From contig JAUMUC010000002.1 in NCBI GenBank assembly GCA_030530865.1, positions 124,001 through 188,000 on the forward strand: a stretch of DNA of 64,000 bases, written 5' to 3'. Under the pieces are notes generated by a model that was not told the origin of the DNA, did no database searches, and saw only the letters and a list, made by a program, of their open reading frames with translations. This document shows, piece after piece, positions 34,580-43,966 of this stretch. Source of the DNA: Lactobacillus sp. Lineage in GTDB: Bacteria; Bacillota; Bacilli; Lactobacillales; Lactobacillaceae. Made by a program: the position numbers and the translations under genes. The number at the start of each line of letters is the position of its first letter. Within the stretch, counting starts at the first letter, position 1.

Positions 34580-36922
34580 TTACATGATTCGTTCAGGTTC
34601 ATTGTCGATTGCAACAAAGATACCTGCTTTTTGTAATTTTTGACTGTCATCTTGAATCTGATGAAGTAAGTCAAATAGTTTCGGTTCTTTTTTATATTTT
34701 ACCAGGATTTGGTAATAATATTGGTTTTTAATACGTGAAATTGCACTTGGCGTAGGTCCTAAAATGATCGTTTGGCTATCTTTTAAAATACTCAAGCGTC
34801 TTCTGACTTGAAAAGCGGTCTTGGCTGCTTGAGTCCGATCTTTAGAAGAAACTGTCACCAAGGTCGTGAAATAAAATGGCTGATACTTACCGACATATCG
34901 CATCTTCATTTCATTTTGATAAAAGTTTTCGTAATCCTGCTTTTGGGCCAGACTAATTGCATAATGATCTGGATTATAGGTTTGAATAATTACTTGTCCA
35001 GTCTTTTCTGCTCGGCCAGCTCGACCAGCAACTTGCGTTAATAATTGGAAAGTCCGCTCTGATGCGTTGAAGTTTGGAATCCAGAGGCTAGTATCAGCAT
35101 TAATAACTCCTACGAGCGTAACATTAGGGAAGTCTAACCCTTTGGCAATCATTTGGGTGCCTAATAGCAAGTCAGCTTCATGATTGGCAAAAGCATCCAG
35201 TATTCTTTGATAACTACCTTTTCTTCTTGTCGTATCAACATCCATCCGCAAAATTCGCAATTCAGGAACTAATTCAGTTAATTCTTCGGCAACTTTTTCA
35301 GTACCTGAACCCATAAAGCGTAATTTCTGGCTCTGACACTTTGGGCAACGTTTAGGAATACTCTCCTTGTGGCCACAATAGTGACATTCCATCGCATTCG
35401 TTGCCCGGTGCATCGTCAAGGATAAATCACAATTGGGACAAGTTAAGACGTAGCCGCATTCCCGGCATAGTAAAAAGTTAGCAAACCCCCGCCGGTTAAA
35501 GAGCAAAATAGTTTGTTCTTTTTTAGCCAAGCGATCCTTAATTAAATCGAGCAGTTCAAGCGATAAATCAAATTGTCCGCCAGCGAACATCGTTCTTTTC
35601 AAATCGATAATTTTCGCCTCAGGTAGAGCCTTTTGATTAGCCCTTTTAGTTAGTTTAATTAATTCATATACACCTTTTTGGGCTCTAGCACGACTATTTA
35701 ATGATGGTGTGGCACTTCCTAAGACAACTGGGCAATGATGGAAATGAGCCCGCCATTTAGCTACATCTCTGGCATGATAACGCGGATTTTCTTCTTGCTT
35801 ATAACTAGATTCATGTTCTTCATCAATGATGATGACCCCTAAATTATCTAGCGGTGCAAAAATCGCACTTCTGGCACCAATGACGACCTTAACTTCGCCA
35901 CGGCGAATTCTCCGCCATTCATCATAACGTTCACCCACTGACAAGCCTGAGTGCAAAACCGCGGTTTGTTCACCAAAGCGTCCTTTAACTTGGCTGACCA
36001 TTTGGGGCGTTAAGGAAATTTCTGGAACAAGCATCAAAGCATTTTTGCCAGACTTTAAAACTTTTTCCATGACATTGAGGTAGACCTCAGTCTTCCCGCT
36101 ACCCGTCACGCCTTCCAGCAAAAATTCTTGGTCAGACTTAGCTAAACTAGCCTGAGTAATTTTTTCAATTGCGTTAGCTTGTTCATCATTAGGTACAATA
36201 GATTTTTTAACTTCAACTGGTAAATCGGGCTTACGATAAACTTCTTGGTTCGTCGCCTTCAGCCAGCCCTTTTTCACAAAAGTCTTCAAAGTCGGTGTCG
36301 GAATCATCGCCAGAGCTGAAGCAATCTTAGGATAATGTTCAAAATCGGCTAAGATATCGGCCAAAAGCTGCTTTTGTTGCAGAGCATTTTTTCGAATCGG
36401 TAATTTTTCATACTCACTTTTAGAGAGCGTCAAAGCATATTCAATTGTCTGCTTTGTTTTCACTTGGTCTTCAATTACATATTCAATCTTCGCCAAGCCT
36501 TGTTTTAGTAGCTTTTGATAATGTTTGAGATCTTCACTATTTGTCTTTGTGGTAATTTCAATTGGCTCCTGATTTTCCTGAATTAGTAGCTTTTTATAAT
36601 TAGCCCGCATAGCCCGAGGCAACATTGCTAGCAGAATATTAATCCGGTAGGAAAAATTTCGATAAGCAATATCTTGCGATAAACTGACTAATTCTGGCGT
36701 CAGTGGTGCTTGTTCATCAACGACGATTTCAATGTCCTTCAACTTTCCAGTAAAAGAACTCTTATCGGTAATCCCCACCACGAAGCCTTGCAGTTTTCTC
36801 CGACCAAAAGGTACATAAACCCGAGAGCCTACCGTAACATCGCTCAATTCTTCTGGAATATGATATTCAAAAATTCGATCAGTCGCTTGGGTTGCTAAAT
36901 CAACAATTACTTGTGCTATCAT
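34580..36922 (-). CDS. priA: Primosomal protein N' (replication restart helicase PriA)
   Basis: PriA recognises stalled forks and reloads the replisome. The 780-residue protein has the N-terminal DNA-binding domain, Walker A GVTGSGKTEV at 271-280, DEEHESSYKQ box, and a zinc-binding insert with eight cysteines in CRECGYVLTCPNCDLSL, ECHYCGHK and RCPKCQ. The C-terminal lobe has TQMIAKGLDFPNV and VAGRAGR. A rho-independent terminator sits 5 bases before its ribosome site (GGAGGG), leaving no space for a separate promoter. Confidence 0.97.
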   Translation of the reverse strand: MIAQVIVDLATQATDRIFEYHIPEELSDVTVGSRVYVPFGRRKLQGFVVGITDKSSFTGKLKDIEIVVDEQAPLTPELVSLSQDIAYRNFSYRINILLAMLPRAMRANYKKLLIQENQEPIEITTKTNSEDLKHYQKLLKQGLAKIEYVIEDQVKTKQTIEYALTLSKSEYEKLPIRKNALQQKQLLADILADFEHYPKIASALAMIPTPTLKTFVKKGWLKATNQEVYRKPDLPVEVKKSIVPNDEQANAIEKITQASLAKSDQEFLLEGVTGSGKTEVYLNVMEKVLKSGKNALMLVPEISLTPQMVSQVKGRFGEQTAVLHSGLSVGERYDEWRRIRRGEVKVVIGARSAIFAPLDNLGVIIIDEEHESSYKQEENPRYHARDVAKWRAHFHHCPVVLGSATPSLNSRARAQKGVYELIKLTKRANQKALPEAKIIDLKRTMFAGGQFDLSLELLDLIKDRLAKKEQTILLFNRRGFANFLLCRECGYVLTCPNCDLSLTMHRATNAMECHYCGHKESIPKRCPKCQSQKLRFMGSGTEKVAEELTELVPELRILRMDVDTTRRKGSYQRILDAFANHEADLLLGTQMIAKGLDFPNVTLVGVINADTSLWIPNFNASERTFQLLTQVAGRAGRAEKTGQVIIQTYNPDHYAISLAQKQDYENFYQNEMKMRYVGKYQPFYFTTLVTVSSKDRTQAAKTAFQVRRRLSILKDSQTIILGPTPSAISRIKNQYYYQILVKYKKEPKLFDLLHQIQDDSQKLQKAGIFVAIDNEPERIM

Positions 36923-36945
36923 GTACCCTCCAACTATAAAAAAAG

Positions 36946-36960
36946 CCCATCTAAGATGGG
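36946..36960 (-). terminator. Terminator between rpoZ and priA
   Basis: The short stem CCCAT / ATGGG (extendable to seven pairs with a tight loop) is followed by CTTTTTTTATAG on the minus strand. It lies between rpoZ and the priA ribosome site, so priA expression probably depends on read-through. Confidence 0.75.
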
Positions 36961-36966
36961 ACTCAA

Positions 36967-37173
36967 CTAAGCTTTAGGTGAAATACCTTTTACTTTTCCA
37001 GCAGCAATTTCTTCCAAAGCCTTACCAACAGCCTTATGACTCTTGTACTTGTCAAGTGCTAATGGCTCACCTGCTTCAATTTCGTGAGCTCTCTTAGCTG
37101 ATAAAACAGATAAAGAATATCTTGAGTCAACATTGTCTAATAATTTATCAATTGATGGATATGTAATTCTCAT
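36967..37173 (-). CDS. rpoZ: RNA polymerase omega subunit
   Basis: Small subunit that stabilises RNA polymerase. The start is ATG 37173 ([20 protein letters not shown]) with AGGAGG 6 bases upstream, giving 68 residues. It contains the family core [17 protein letters not shown] and ends in GISPKA. The ribosome site overlaps the gmk stop, and gmk-rpoZ-priA is the usual order in Firmicutes. Confidence 0.94.
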   Translation of the reverse strand: MRITYPSIDKLLDNVDSRYSLSVLSAKRAHEIEAGEPLALDKYKSHKAVGKALEEIAAGKVKGISPKA

Positions 37174-37174
37174 G

Positions 37175-37789
37175 TTAATCCTCCTGAACCATTTTCCGAT
37201 ATGAATCAATCACACGCTTAACGCTCACGTGTTCGGCATCGACAATTGCCTTAATATGGCTAACTGCATTGGCCACTGTATCATTAACTACGGCATAGTC
37301 ATAATCTTCCATGACCAAAATCTCTTTGCGAGCTTGAGCAATTCTACCTAAAATTACTTCTTCACTTTCAGTGCCGCGATTTTCCAAACGAGATCTTAAA
37401 GTATGAATATCTGGTGGTGTTAAAAAGATGAACACCCCATCAGGCATCTTTTCACGGACTTTTCTTGCACCATTAACGTCAATTTCTAGTAGAACATCGT
37501 TGCCTTTAGCAAGTTGCTCTTCAACTGGCTTAATCGGTGTGCCATAAAAATTACCTACATATTCGTTATATTCTAGCAATTCATCATTATCAATTGCTTC
37601 TTGAAATCTTTCCTTTGTTACAAAGAAATAATCTACACCGTCAACTTCCCCAGGTCGAGGCTTTCTGGTTGTCATCGAAACAGAGTATTGAAAGGGAAAT
37701 ACCTTTTTTTCAACAATGGCTGATTTAACAGTACCTTTTCCTACTCCAGATGGGCCAGATAAAACTAATAAAAGACCACTCTTCACCAT
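37175..37789 (-). CDS. gmk: Guanylate kinase
   Basis: Phosphorylates GMP to GDP. P-loop GPSGVGKGT lies at residues 12-20, with [13 protein letters not shown] and [11 protein letters not shown] for GMP binding. Start chosen is ATG 37789 ([12 protein letters not shown]), with GGAG 6 bases upstream; the in-frame ATG at 37801 has no ribosome site. Length is 204 residues, normal. First gene of gmk-rpoZ. It diverges from the LexA-box gene at 37927. Confidence 0.96.
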   Translation of the reverse strand: MVKSGLLLVLSGPSGVGKGTVKSAIVEKKVFPFQYSVSMTTRKPRPGEVDGVDYFFVTKERFQEAIDNDELLEYNEYVGNFYGTPIKPVEEQLAKGNDVLLEIDVNGARKVREKMPDGVFIFLTPPDIHTLRSRLENRGTESEEVILGRIAQARKEILVMEDYDYAVVNDTVANAVSHIKAIVDAEHVSVKRVIDSYRKMVQED

Positions 37790-37863
37790 AACACGCTCCA
37801 TATTATCTAATATCTCTATATTGCACTATCCGTTAGCTTTTTTCAAGCATTTTCAATTTTCTC

Positions 37864-37892
37864 TTGCATTCTTGAACATTTGTTCGTATAAT
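37864..37892 (+). promoter_or_regulatory. SOS-type promoter with LexA box in the spacer
   Basis: TTGCAT (37864-37869) and TATAAT (37887-37892) are exactly 17 bases apart. The spacer contains GAACATTTGTTC (37874-37885), a perfect match to the Gram-positive LexA/DinR half-site pattern GAAC-N4-GTTC, with T before and G after. A repressor bound here would cover the promoter. Confidence 0.75.
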
Positions 37893-37900
37893 CATATTTG

Positions 37901-37912
37901 AAACACATGTTC
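37901..37912 (+). promoter_or_regulatory. Second LexA-like box near the transcription start
   Basis: AAACACATGTTC differs from GAAC-N4-GTTC at one position. Its centre is 27 bases from that of the first box. It covers the expected +1 region and lies just before the ribosome site GGAGG of the gene at 37927. Confidence 0.5.
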
Positions 37913-37926
37913 TGATGGAGGAAGCA

Positions 37927-38205
37927 ATGCATTTACAAAAAATCATTAAATTTTATAACTACTTATTTAGCTACAATAAAAAAGCCCTAACCGTGTATGG
38001 ACAACAAAAGCGTCTCATCAGTATGGCACTGACTACCGCCTTTTTAAAGCGTGGCTACATCATGTTAACAATGCAAAATGGTGATATCTGGATCGGCCAA
38101 ATCATCAAGCGAATTAGCCCACAAGAATTTGCTTTCCGCGTTGATGAACAAAATCGTATTAACTTAATCAAAGTGAAAGATGTCTGCCGAGTAGATTTTC
38201 CATAA
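37927..38205 (+). CDS. Small SOS-controlled protein of unknown function
   Basis: A 92-residue protein. The start is ATG 37927 (MHLQKIIKFYNYLFS), with GGAGG 5 bases upstream; the in-frame ATG at 37915 lies before that site. The N-terminal half is helical and basic. The C-terminal half (IMLTMQNGDIWIGQIIKRIS, FAFRVDE, INLIKVKDVCRVDF) has a five-strand barrel-like pattern. That pattern recalls YolD-like proteins, which are often LexA-controlled and linked to Y-family polymerases; the similarity is loose. It is the only gene between gmk and recN, on the opposite strand, and is converging with recN. Function is unknown; a role in the DNA damage response is inferred from the promoter. Confidence 0.75.
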   Translation: MHLQKIIKFYNYLFSYNKKALTVYGQQKRLISMALTTAFLKRGYIMLTMQNGDIWIGQIIKRISPQEFAFRVDEQNRINLIKVKDVCRVDFP

Positions 38206-38233
38206 AAAAAGCAAGGAATTACCTTGCTTTTTT
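38205..38233. terminator. Bidirectional terminator inside the recN stop region
   Basis: The stem AAAAAAGCAAGG / CCTTGCTTTTTT has a 5-base loop that contains the recN stop codon (TTA at 38219-38221). The last codons of recN form one arm. It ends both the plus-strand LexA-box gene and recN. Confidence 0.92.
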
Positions 38234-39901
38234 AGTTTGTGCTAATAATTCAGCAGCGTTCTTCATAGCTGAATCGGTTAATTCTTTACCAGCTAACATT
38301 CTGGCAACAGCTTCAACTGATTCTGTGTCATCTAAAGCTCTCACACTAGTCTTGGTGTCATGATCAGCTTGCGTCTTTTCGATTAAGTAACGTTGATCAG
38401 CACTTGCTGCGACTTGTGGAGCATGCGTAATCGCGATCACTTGCTTAGTTTTCGCAATTTCTCGCATCTTTTGTCCAATGGCTTCAGAGACGCGACCTGA
38501 CACACCCGTGTCAATTTCGTCAAAAATCATGGTTCCAACAGGTTCTACTGTCGCAAATACCGCCTTTAAAGCTAGCATTAAACGAGATTGTTCCCCACCT
38601 GAAGCGACCTTGGCTAAATCTTCAAGTTGACTACCTTCATTAGCTGCGATCAAGAATTGCACTTCATCTAAACCACTTTTGGCAAAATCAGCTAAGTCAG
38701 TTAGAGCAATTTCAAACTTGGCATGTTCCATATACAAATCAGACAATTCAGCACTAACTCGCTTTTCCAATTCTTTAGCCGCCTTTTGTCTAGTGGCAGT
38801 TAAGTTTTCAGCTTTGTTAGTCAATTCTGCAGTGATCTTAGCCAATTCTTTTTCTAGCTTAGCTTGATCAAAGCCCCCTGCATCTAAATCAGATAATTCA
38901 CCAGCAACCTTTGTTTGAAAAGCAATGACATCACTTAAAGTTGGACCATACTTTTTCTTTAAGCTAGTCAACAAGTCTAACCTTGAGACAACTTGCTTAT
39001 AACGATCTTCGTCAAAGTCCATCTCATCAAAAATTAATTCTAATTCTTGGCGAGCTTCACTAAAAGCGGTACTACCTTCTTGAACCATTTGTTGGAAATT
39101 TTCAAAGCGGTCGCTATCATCAGCTAATTGATTTGCTGTATCACTAGCCTTAGCACTCAAAGCTTGTAAGCCATTTTCATCATCATCAAAAAGTTGTTCA
39201 AAAAATGCGACATTATCTGCAATTTGTTGGAAATTATCTAAATCCTTGAATTCTGCTTCTAATTGGTTATCTTCATCTGGATCAGATAAGTTAGCTTTTT
39301 GTAATTCATCCAACTGATATTCTAAAATATCAACCTTTTGTGCTAATTCTTGCGAATGTTCTTTAAGTCGAGTGACTTTATTAGATAACTCTTTCCAACT
39401 TTGATACGTTTCTTGGTAGTCAGCCAATTGCCTAGTCAACTTTTTCCCTGCAAAAGCGTCTAACATTTGTAATTGAGCTGCTTTTTGTAAAAGAAGTTGA
39501 TGATCGCTTTGCCCATGCAGGTCTACCAAATATTGACCCACTTCTTCCAACACATTGATCGTTGTCAATTGACCATTGATCCGCAACAAATTTCGACCAT
39601 GACTACTTAGTTGACGATTGATGATAATTTCACCATCAGCTTCGGGAATGCCATATTCGTCCAAAATTTTAGTTAATTCAGACTTTTCATCATAGCTAAA
39701 AACCCCAGTGATAGAGGCTTTTTCTTGACCGTGGCGGATCATTTCTTTTTGCCCGCGGCTACCTAAAAGCAAGGATACAGCATCAATTAAGATGGACTTC
39801 CCTGCACCAGTTTCCCCCATCAAGACAGTCATTTTGGGATAAAAGCTAATTGCAACATGTTCAATAATAGCAAAATTTTCGATTTCTAATTGAATAAGCA
39901 T
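38219..39901 (-). CDS. recN: DNA repair protein RecN
   Basis: SMC-like ATPase for double-strand break repair. The 560-residue protein has Walker A GETGAGKSILIDA at about 29-41, a central coiled coil, and C-terminal signature ASGGEQSRLMLALKAVF with Walker B TMIFDEIDTGVSG. Length is normal. It starts 1 base before the tlyA-type gene ends. No LexA box is seen directly before it, because it lies inside the operon; the SOS box at 37874 controls the convergent gene instead. Confidence 0.97.
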   Translation of the reverse strand: MLIQLEIENFAIIEHVAISFYPKMTVLMGETGAGKSILIDAVSLLLGSRGQKEMIRHGQEKASITGVFSYDEKSELTKILDEYGIPEADGEIIINRQLSSHGRNLLRINGQLTTINVLEEVGQYLVDLHGQSDHQLLLQKAAQLQMLDAFAGKKLTRQLADYQETYQSWKELSNKVTRLKEHSQELAQKVDILEYQLDELQKANLSDPDEDNQLEAEFKDLDNFQQIADNVAFFEQLFDDDENGLQALSAKASDTANQLADDSDRFENFQQMVQEGSTAFSEARQELELIFDEMDFDEDRYKQVVSRLDLLTSLKKKYGPTLSDVIAFQTKVAGELSDLDAGGFDQAKLEKELAKITAELTNKAENLTATRQKAAKELEKRVSAELSDLYMEHAKFEIALTDLADFAKSGLDEVQFLIAANEGSQLEDLAKVASGGEQSRLMLALKAVFATVEPVGTMIFDEIDTGVSGRVSEAIGQKMREIAKTKQVIAITHAPQVAASADQRYLIEKTQADHDTKTSVRALDDTESVEAVARMLAGKELTDSAMKNAAELLAQTKKAR

Positions 39902-39902
39902 T

Positions 39903-40715
39903 TTACAATCCTTCTACTGCATTGTTGACAACTTCTTGAGCATTGGTATCTAGTTCAACTAGTCCGGGATTATCTAGATCCTTTTTTAAATGGATCAAAA
40001 ATTCGATATTTCCCTTACCTCCCTTGATCGGAGAATAATCAAGGCCAATTACTTGAAAACCTATTTCTTTCGCTTTAGCAATCGTATGATTAATCACATC
40101 AACGTGCACTGTATGGTCAGTGACAATTCCGTGCTTACCGACATTTTCAGGTCCAGCTTCAAATTGCGGTTTAATCAAGCAAACTGCATCCCCTTGATCC
40201 TTCAAAATGTCGTACATTGGTGGCAAGATCAAATCCAATGAGATAAATGACACATCAGTCATCGCAAAATCGGGAATTCCGTCCAAGAAATCTTGTGGCT
40301 TGCTGTAACGGAAGTTTTGCTTTTCCATCACAACTACCCGCGGATCATCCCGCAATTGCCAAGCTAATTGGTTATAGCCAACATCTAAGGCATAAACCAA
40401 TTTCGCACCATTTTGCAAAGCAACATCAGTAAAGCCACCAGTTGACGCACCGATATCTAAGCAAGTTAAACCTGTTAAATCAATGTCAAAACTCTTCAGA
40501 GCTTTTTCTAATTTGAAACCCCCACGAGAAACATACTTTTTGCCATCTTCTTTAACATAAAAAGTTTCATCTTCAGGAAATTTAGTACCGCTTTTATCAA
40601 TGCGTTGGTGATTATGATCCTGCACTAAGCCTGCCATAATCGCTCTTTGTGCTTGCGATCGTGAATTAAAATAGCCTTTGTTGGTTAACAAGACATCTGC
40701 TCGTTCTTTTGCCAT
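39903..40715 (-). CDS. tlyA: TlyA family rRNA (cytidine-2'-O)-methyltransferase
   Basis: The 270-residue protein joins an N-terminal S4 RNA-binding domain (RADVLLTNKGYFNSRSQAQR, residues 5-24) to an FtsJ-like methyltransferase with SAM motif LDIGASTGGFTD around 86-97. This matches the TlyA/YqxC family, whose tested members methylate ribosomal RNA. It shares a base with the ispA stop and lies next to recN, the usual ispA-tlyA-recN order. The exact RNA target is not known from sequence. Confidence 0.9.
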   Translation of the reverse strand: MAKERADVLLTNKGYFNSRSQAQRAIMAGLVQDHNHQRIDKSGTKFPEDETFYVKEDGKKYVSRGGFKLEKALKSFDIDLTGLTCLDIGASTGGFTDVALQNGAKLVYALDVGYNQLAWQLRDDPRVVVMEKQNFRYSKPQDFLDGIPDFAMTDVSFISLDLILPPMYDILKDQGDAVCLIKPQFEAGPENVGKHGIVTDHTVHVDVINHTIAKAKEIGFQVIGLDYSPIKGGKGNIEFLIHLKKDLDNPGLVELDTNAQEVVNNAVEGL

Positions 40716-41572
40716 TACAATACCTTTGTCAATAAATCTAACATGCCGACAAGAACTGGATATTCATTAACTGCACTTTGCCCTTGATCGATCAGTTCTT
40801 TCAAAATGGTTTGACTCTTGCTTTTACCTAAAACGGTCAAAACATTATTCTTACCTTGAGCTTCATCTTTATGAGTACCCTTACCAGCTTCAGCAGTACT
40901 TTCACTGATATCAACTAGGTCATCATAGATTTGAAATGCTTGTCCAAAGTTTTTAGCAAAAGTCATCAGCTTTTGATCTTGAACGTCACTAGCATCCCCA
41001 TAAAGGCTACCTAACTTCACACTTGCTTCAATTAAGCAACCCGTTTTCAAAGCTTCCATTTGCTTGGCGACTGCTTGATCATGTTCATACTTGGGATTGT
41101 TAGTCGTCATAATATCAAGATATTGACCACCAGCCATTCCATTAGGACCAATTGCGTCTGCCATCACTTGAACCATTTGCCAATTTTGACTAGCACTAAT
41201 CCAGCTAAGTCCCATCGGTAATAATGCATCCCCAGCCAAAATAGCACTAGCCTCATCAAACTTTTTATGACTTGTTAATCGTCCCCGACGATAATCATCA
41301 TTGTCCATTGCTGGCAAATCATCGTGAATTAAACTATAGGTATGAATTAATTCAATCCCACAGGCGATTCGCAGTTCTGTTTGTCCGATTGGCAAGCCTA
41401 AGCTGTCAATGGTCGCTAAAAATAAGAGTGGACGTAATCTTTTTCCACCAGCCATCACTGAATAAGCCATCACTTCATTGAAGTTGGCTACAGTGACTTC
41501 ACTATTAACATGCTGATTTAAATAGGCTTCAATTTCAGGAGTCCATTTTTCTCTAAAAGCTTGAAAATCCAT
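40715..41572 (-). CDS. ispA: Polyprenyl (farnesyl) diphosphate synthase
   Basis: Chain-elongating prenyl transferase that makes farnesyl diphosphate for lipid carriers. The 285-residue protein has the first aspartate motif DDLPAMDNDDYRRG (around 85-98) and the second motif in IYDDLVD. The residues before the first motif (IHTYSLIHDD) fit a short-chain (C15) product. The ATG shares a base with the xseB stop. Length is normal. Confidence 0.94.
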   Translation of the reverse strand: MDFQAFREKWTPEIEAYLNQHVNSEVTVANFNEVMAYSVMAGGKRLRPLLFLATIDSLGLPIGQTELRIACGIELIHTYSLIHDDLPAMDNDDYRRGRLTSHKKFDEASAILAGDALLPMGLSWISASQNWQMVQVMADAIGPNGMAGGQYLDIMTTNNPKYEHDQAVAKQMEALKTGCLIEASVKLGSLYGDASDVQDQKLMTFAKNFGQAFQIYDDLVDISESTAEAGKGTHKDEAQGKNNVLTVLGKSKSQTILKELIDQGQSAVNEYPVLVGMLDLLTKVL

Positions 41573-41814
41573 TATTTTTCCTCTGGAGCGTTACGATCTA
41601 AGGCATCCATGGGTGAACTTTGACCTTGTTCATTAATTAAATGAGCCACGGTTTCTTGTGCTTTGGTCAATTCTTTATCAAGCTTGCGAGATAATTCGAT
41701 TCCAGCCTTAAATTGGTCCAAAGCTTCATCTAGCGGAATTTTCCCTTTTTCAAGATTATTTACAATTTCTTGCAAGTTCTTTAATTCTGCTTCAAAGTTA
41801 TTCTTTTCTGCCAT
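41572..41814 (-). CDS. xseB: Exodeoxyribonuclease VII small subunit
   Basis: The 80-residue helical protein has the family core FEAELKNLQEIVNNLEKG and LDEALDQFKAGIELSRK. It pairs with XseA to form the single-strand DNA exonuclease VII. It overlaps the xseA end by 17 bases, and the small subunit is needed in excess over the large one. Length is normal. Confidence 0.95.
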   Translation of the reverse strand: MAEKNNFEAELKNLQEIVNNLEKGKIPLDEALDQFKAGIELSRKLDKELTKAQETVAHLINEQGQSSPMDALDRNAPEEK

Positions 41815-43090
41815 GTTCTTGTCTCCTAATCTTCTTTACTTCGACTTCACTTTCTCCGTCTTGCATGTAAAGTCTCAAATGCATTTGGGGTTTTAATTGA
41901 TCGACACTTGTGAGCGTATTGCCGTCTAAGTCAGTCGTGTATGCATAACCACGATCTAGCATTTTCAGTGGATTATATGCAATCATCTGCTTATTTAATT
42001 GAGAAAATTCTGCTCGCTTTCTTTCTAATTCTTGCTTCATATTTGAAACCAAGCTCTTAGTCAAAAAGTCATGATTACTCCGCAATTGCTCTAACAACTT
42101 TTGCGGACCACTGGCTACTAGTCTTTCTTTCAAACTATCTAACAGTTGCGCTTTTTGATCATATAAACGCATTGGTTCAGTCAAGATATAAGATGATTGT
42201 AATTGAGCTAATTCTTTTTTCTTAGCATCCATCAAGTGTTTCATCGCTACATAAAGACTTGAACAAGTTTGATTTAAAAAGTTCAAAACGTCAGTCAGCT
42301 TTGGCGTTGCTAATTCAGCAGCTGCGGTTGGAGTTGCGGCTCTGACATCAGCTACCATATCAGACAAAGTTACATCAGTTTCGTGTCCAACTGAAGAAAT
42401 GACAGGCATCTCCATTTTGACAATTTGCCGGACAACAATTTCTTCGTTAAAAGCCCACAAATCTTCTAGTGATCCACCACCACGACCAATGATTAATGCA
42501 TCATAATGAATGGGACTATTTTCAATCTGCTCCATCGCTCTAACGATAGACTCTTTGGCACCGTCTCCTTGAACATCGGCTGGATATAAATCAACTACAC
42601 ATAGTGGATAGCGACGGTTACAAGTTACCAGAATATCGTGAATAACAACTGCGTTTCGGCTAGTTACCACTGCAATTCTATCAGGAAACTTAACTAAAGG
42701 CTTTTTAGGTAATGAAAAAACTCCTTCAGCTTCCAATTTATTACGTAACTTGACGAATTGAGCATGCAATTCACCGATCCCAACTTGCTCCATGGATTCA
42801 ACGTAAAATTGAATTCGGCCAGTTGGTTCATACGTACTGACATGGCCTTTGGCATAAACCTTGGTACCATCTTTCGGTTTAAAACTGAGCTTATTAAAAT
42901 TTAATTCAAACATCATTACATCGATCTGGGCTTGATCATCTTTGATCGCAAAGTATTGATTGCCTACACGAGTACGCCAGTTAGTAATTTCACCAACCAA
43001 GAAAACCGTTCGCATGTATGGGTCGTTAGTAAATTTTCGTTTTAAATACTTATTAAGTTGACTAGGACTTAAGTATTTTTCACTATCCAT
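41798..43090 (-). CDS. xseA: Exodeoxyribonuclease VII large subunit
   Basis: Catalytic subunit of exonuclease VII. The 430-residue protein has an N-terminal OB fold (residues about 10-105) and a catalytic region with RIAVVTSRNAVVIHDIL, GRGGGSLEDLWAFNEE and SSVGHETDVTLSDMVAD. A coiled-coil C-terminal part that binds XseB follows. It overlaps the folD end by 8 bases. Length is normal. Confidence 0.96.
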   Translation of the reverse strand: MDSEKYLSPSQLNKYLKRKFTNDPYMRTVFLVGEITNWRTRVGNQYFAIKDDQAQIDVMMFELNFNKLSFKPKDGTKVYAKGHVSTYEPTGRIQFYVESMEQVGIGELHAQFVKLRNKLEAEGVFSLPKKPLVKFPDRIAVVTSRNAVVIHDILVTCNRRYPLCVVDLYPADVQGDGAKESIVRAMEQIENSPIHYDALIIGRGGGSLEDLWAFNEEIVVRQIVKMEMPVISSVGHETDVTLSDMVADVRAATPTAAAELATPKLTDVLNFLNQTCSSLYVAMKHLMDAKKKELAQLQSSYILTEPMRLYDQKAQLLDSLKERLVASGPQKLLEQLRSNHDFLTKSLVSNMKQELERKRAEFSQLNKQMIAYNPLKMLDRGYAYTTDLDGNTLTSVDQLKPQMHLRLYMQDGESEVEVKKIRRQEHGRKE

Positions 43091-43925
43091 CTTGTCTCCT
43101 TGTTAATTTAACAACAGCTTCCATTAAAAATTCGACCGTGATTGGGCCAACACCACCAGGCACTGGAGTAATATAGCTAGCTTTAGGCGATACACTCTCA
43201 AAGTCAACATCGCCGTAAAGCTTTTTACCAACACGATTAATGCCAACGTCAATGACAACTGCACCTTCTTTAACCATATCAGCAGTAACGAAGTTAGCTT
43301 GACCTAAAGCCGCAACCAAAATGTCTGCTTGCTTAGTTAATTCAGGTAAGTTCTTAGTATGTGAATGCAAAATTGTCACAGTCGCATTTTCTTCCAACAT
43401 CAAAGCTGCAAGTGGCTTACCAACAATGTTTGACCGTCCAATGATGACACAATGCTTACCGTCGATTTCGATTTGCTTATCTCGCAATAAATTAACGATT
43501 CCATTGGCAGTCGCAGGTTCTACAAAATGATCACCTTGCCAAAGACTACCAATATTTTCAAGCGTTAAGCCATCGGCATCCTTGTTAGGATCAATTTCAG
43601 CCAAAACTTTCTTTTCATCAATACCGTCTGGTAATGGCAACTGTACCAAATAGGCAGTTACTTTAGGATCATCATTTAGTTGATGAATTAAGTCAATGAT
43701 TTCTGTTTCAGAAGCACTGCCAGGTAAATGATACATCTGATGATCAATTCCCAACTTTTCAGCTTTTCTTGCCTTTGTTCTGACATAAATTTCACTAGCG
43801 GGATCATCCCCAACATTAATTACGCAGAAAAAAGGATTTTTTCCTGACTTTTTTAAATCTGCAACTTGCTGAGCTAATTTTTCATCATATTGCGCAGCAT
43901 ATTCCTTACCGCTTAGAATCGTCAT
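43083..43925 (-). CDS. folD: Bifunctional methylenetetrahydrofolate dehydrogenase/cyclohydrolase
   Basis: Interconverts methylene-, methenyl- and formyl-tetrahydrofolate. The 280-residue protein has the substrate lysine in IYVRTKARKAEKLG (residues about 46-59), VQLPLPDGID, and the NADP-binding VIIGRSNIVGKP. The C-terminus has PVPGGVGPIT. It starts 22 bases after the nusB terminator, with AAGGAG directly after the T-run. A partner enzyme, formate-THF ligase, is at 49832-51487. Confidence 0.96.
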   Translation of the reverse strand: MTILSGKEYAAQYDEKLAQQVADLKKSGKNPFFCVINVGDDPASEIYVRTKARKAEKLGIDHQMYHLPGSASETEIIDLIHQLNDDPKVTAYLVQLPLPDGIDEKKVLAEIDPNKDADGLTLENIGSLWQGDHFVEPATANGIVNLLRDKQIEIDGKHCVIIGRSNIVGKPLAALMLEENATVTILHSHTKNLPELTKQADILVAALGQANFVTADMVKEGAVVIDVGINRVGKKLYGDVDFESVSPKASYITPVPGGVGPITVEFLMEAVVKLTRRQDG

Positions 43926-43946
43926 CTAAATCTCCTTAACAAAAAA

Positions 43947-43963
43947 AGCCGGCAAAGCCGACT
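43947..43963 (-). terminator. Terminator between nusB and folD
   Basis: The stem AGTCGGC / GCCGGCT (one G-T pair) with a TTT loop is followed by TTTTTTTG on the minus strand. The folD ribosome site comes 3 bases after the T-run. Confidence 0.85.
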
Positions 43964-43966
43964 TTC

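Noticed and set aside
37915-37926. ATG at 37915 as start of the LexA-box gene
   Set aside because: It lies before the GGAGG at 37917-37921; ATG 37927 has the right spacing.
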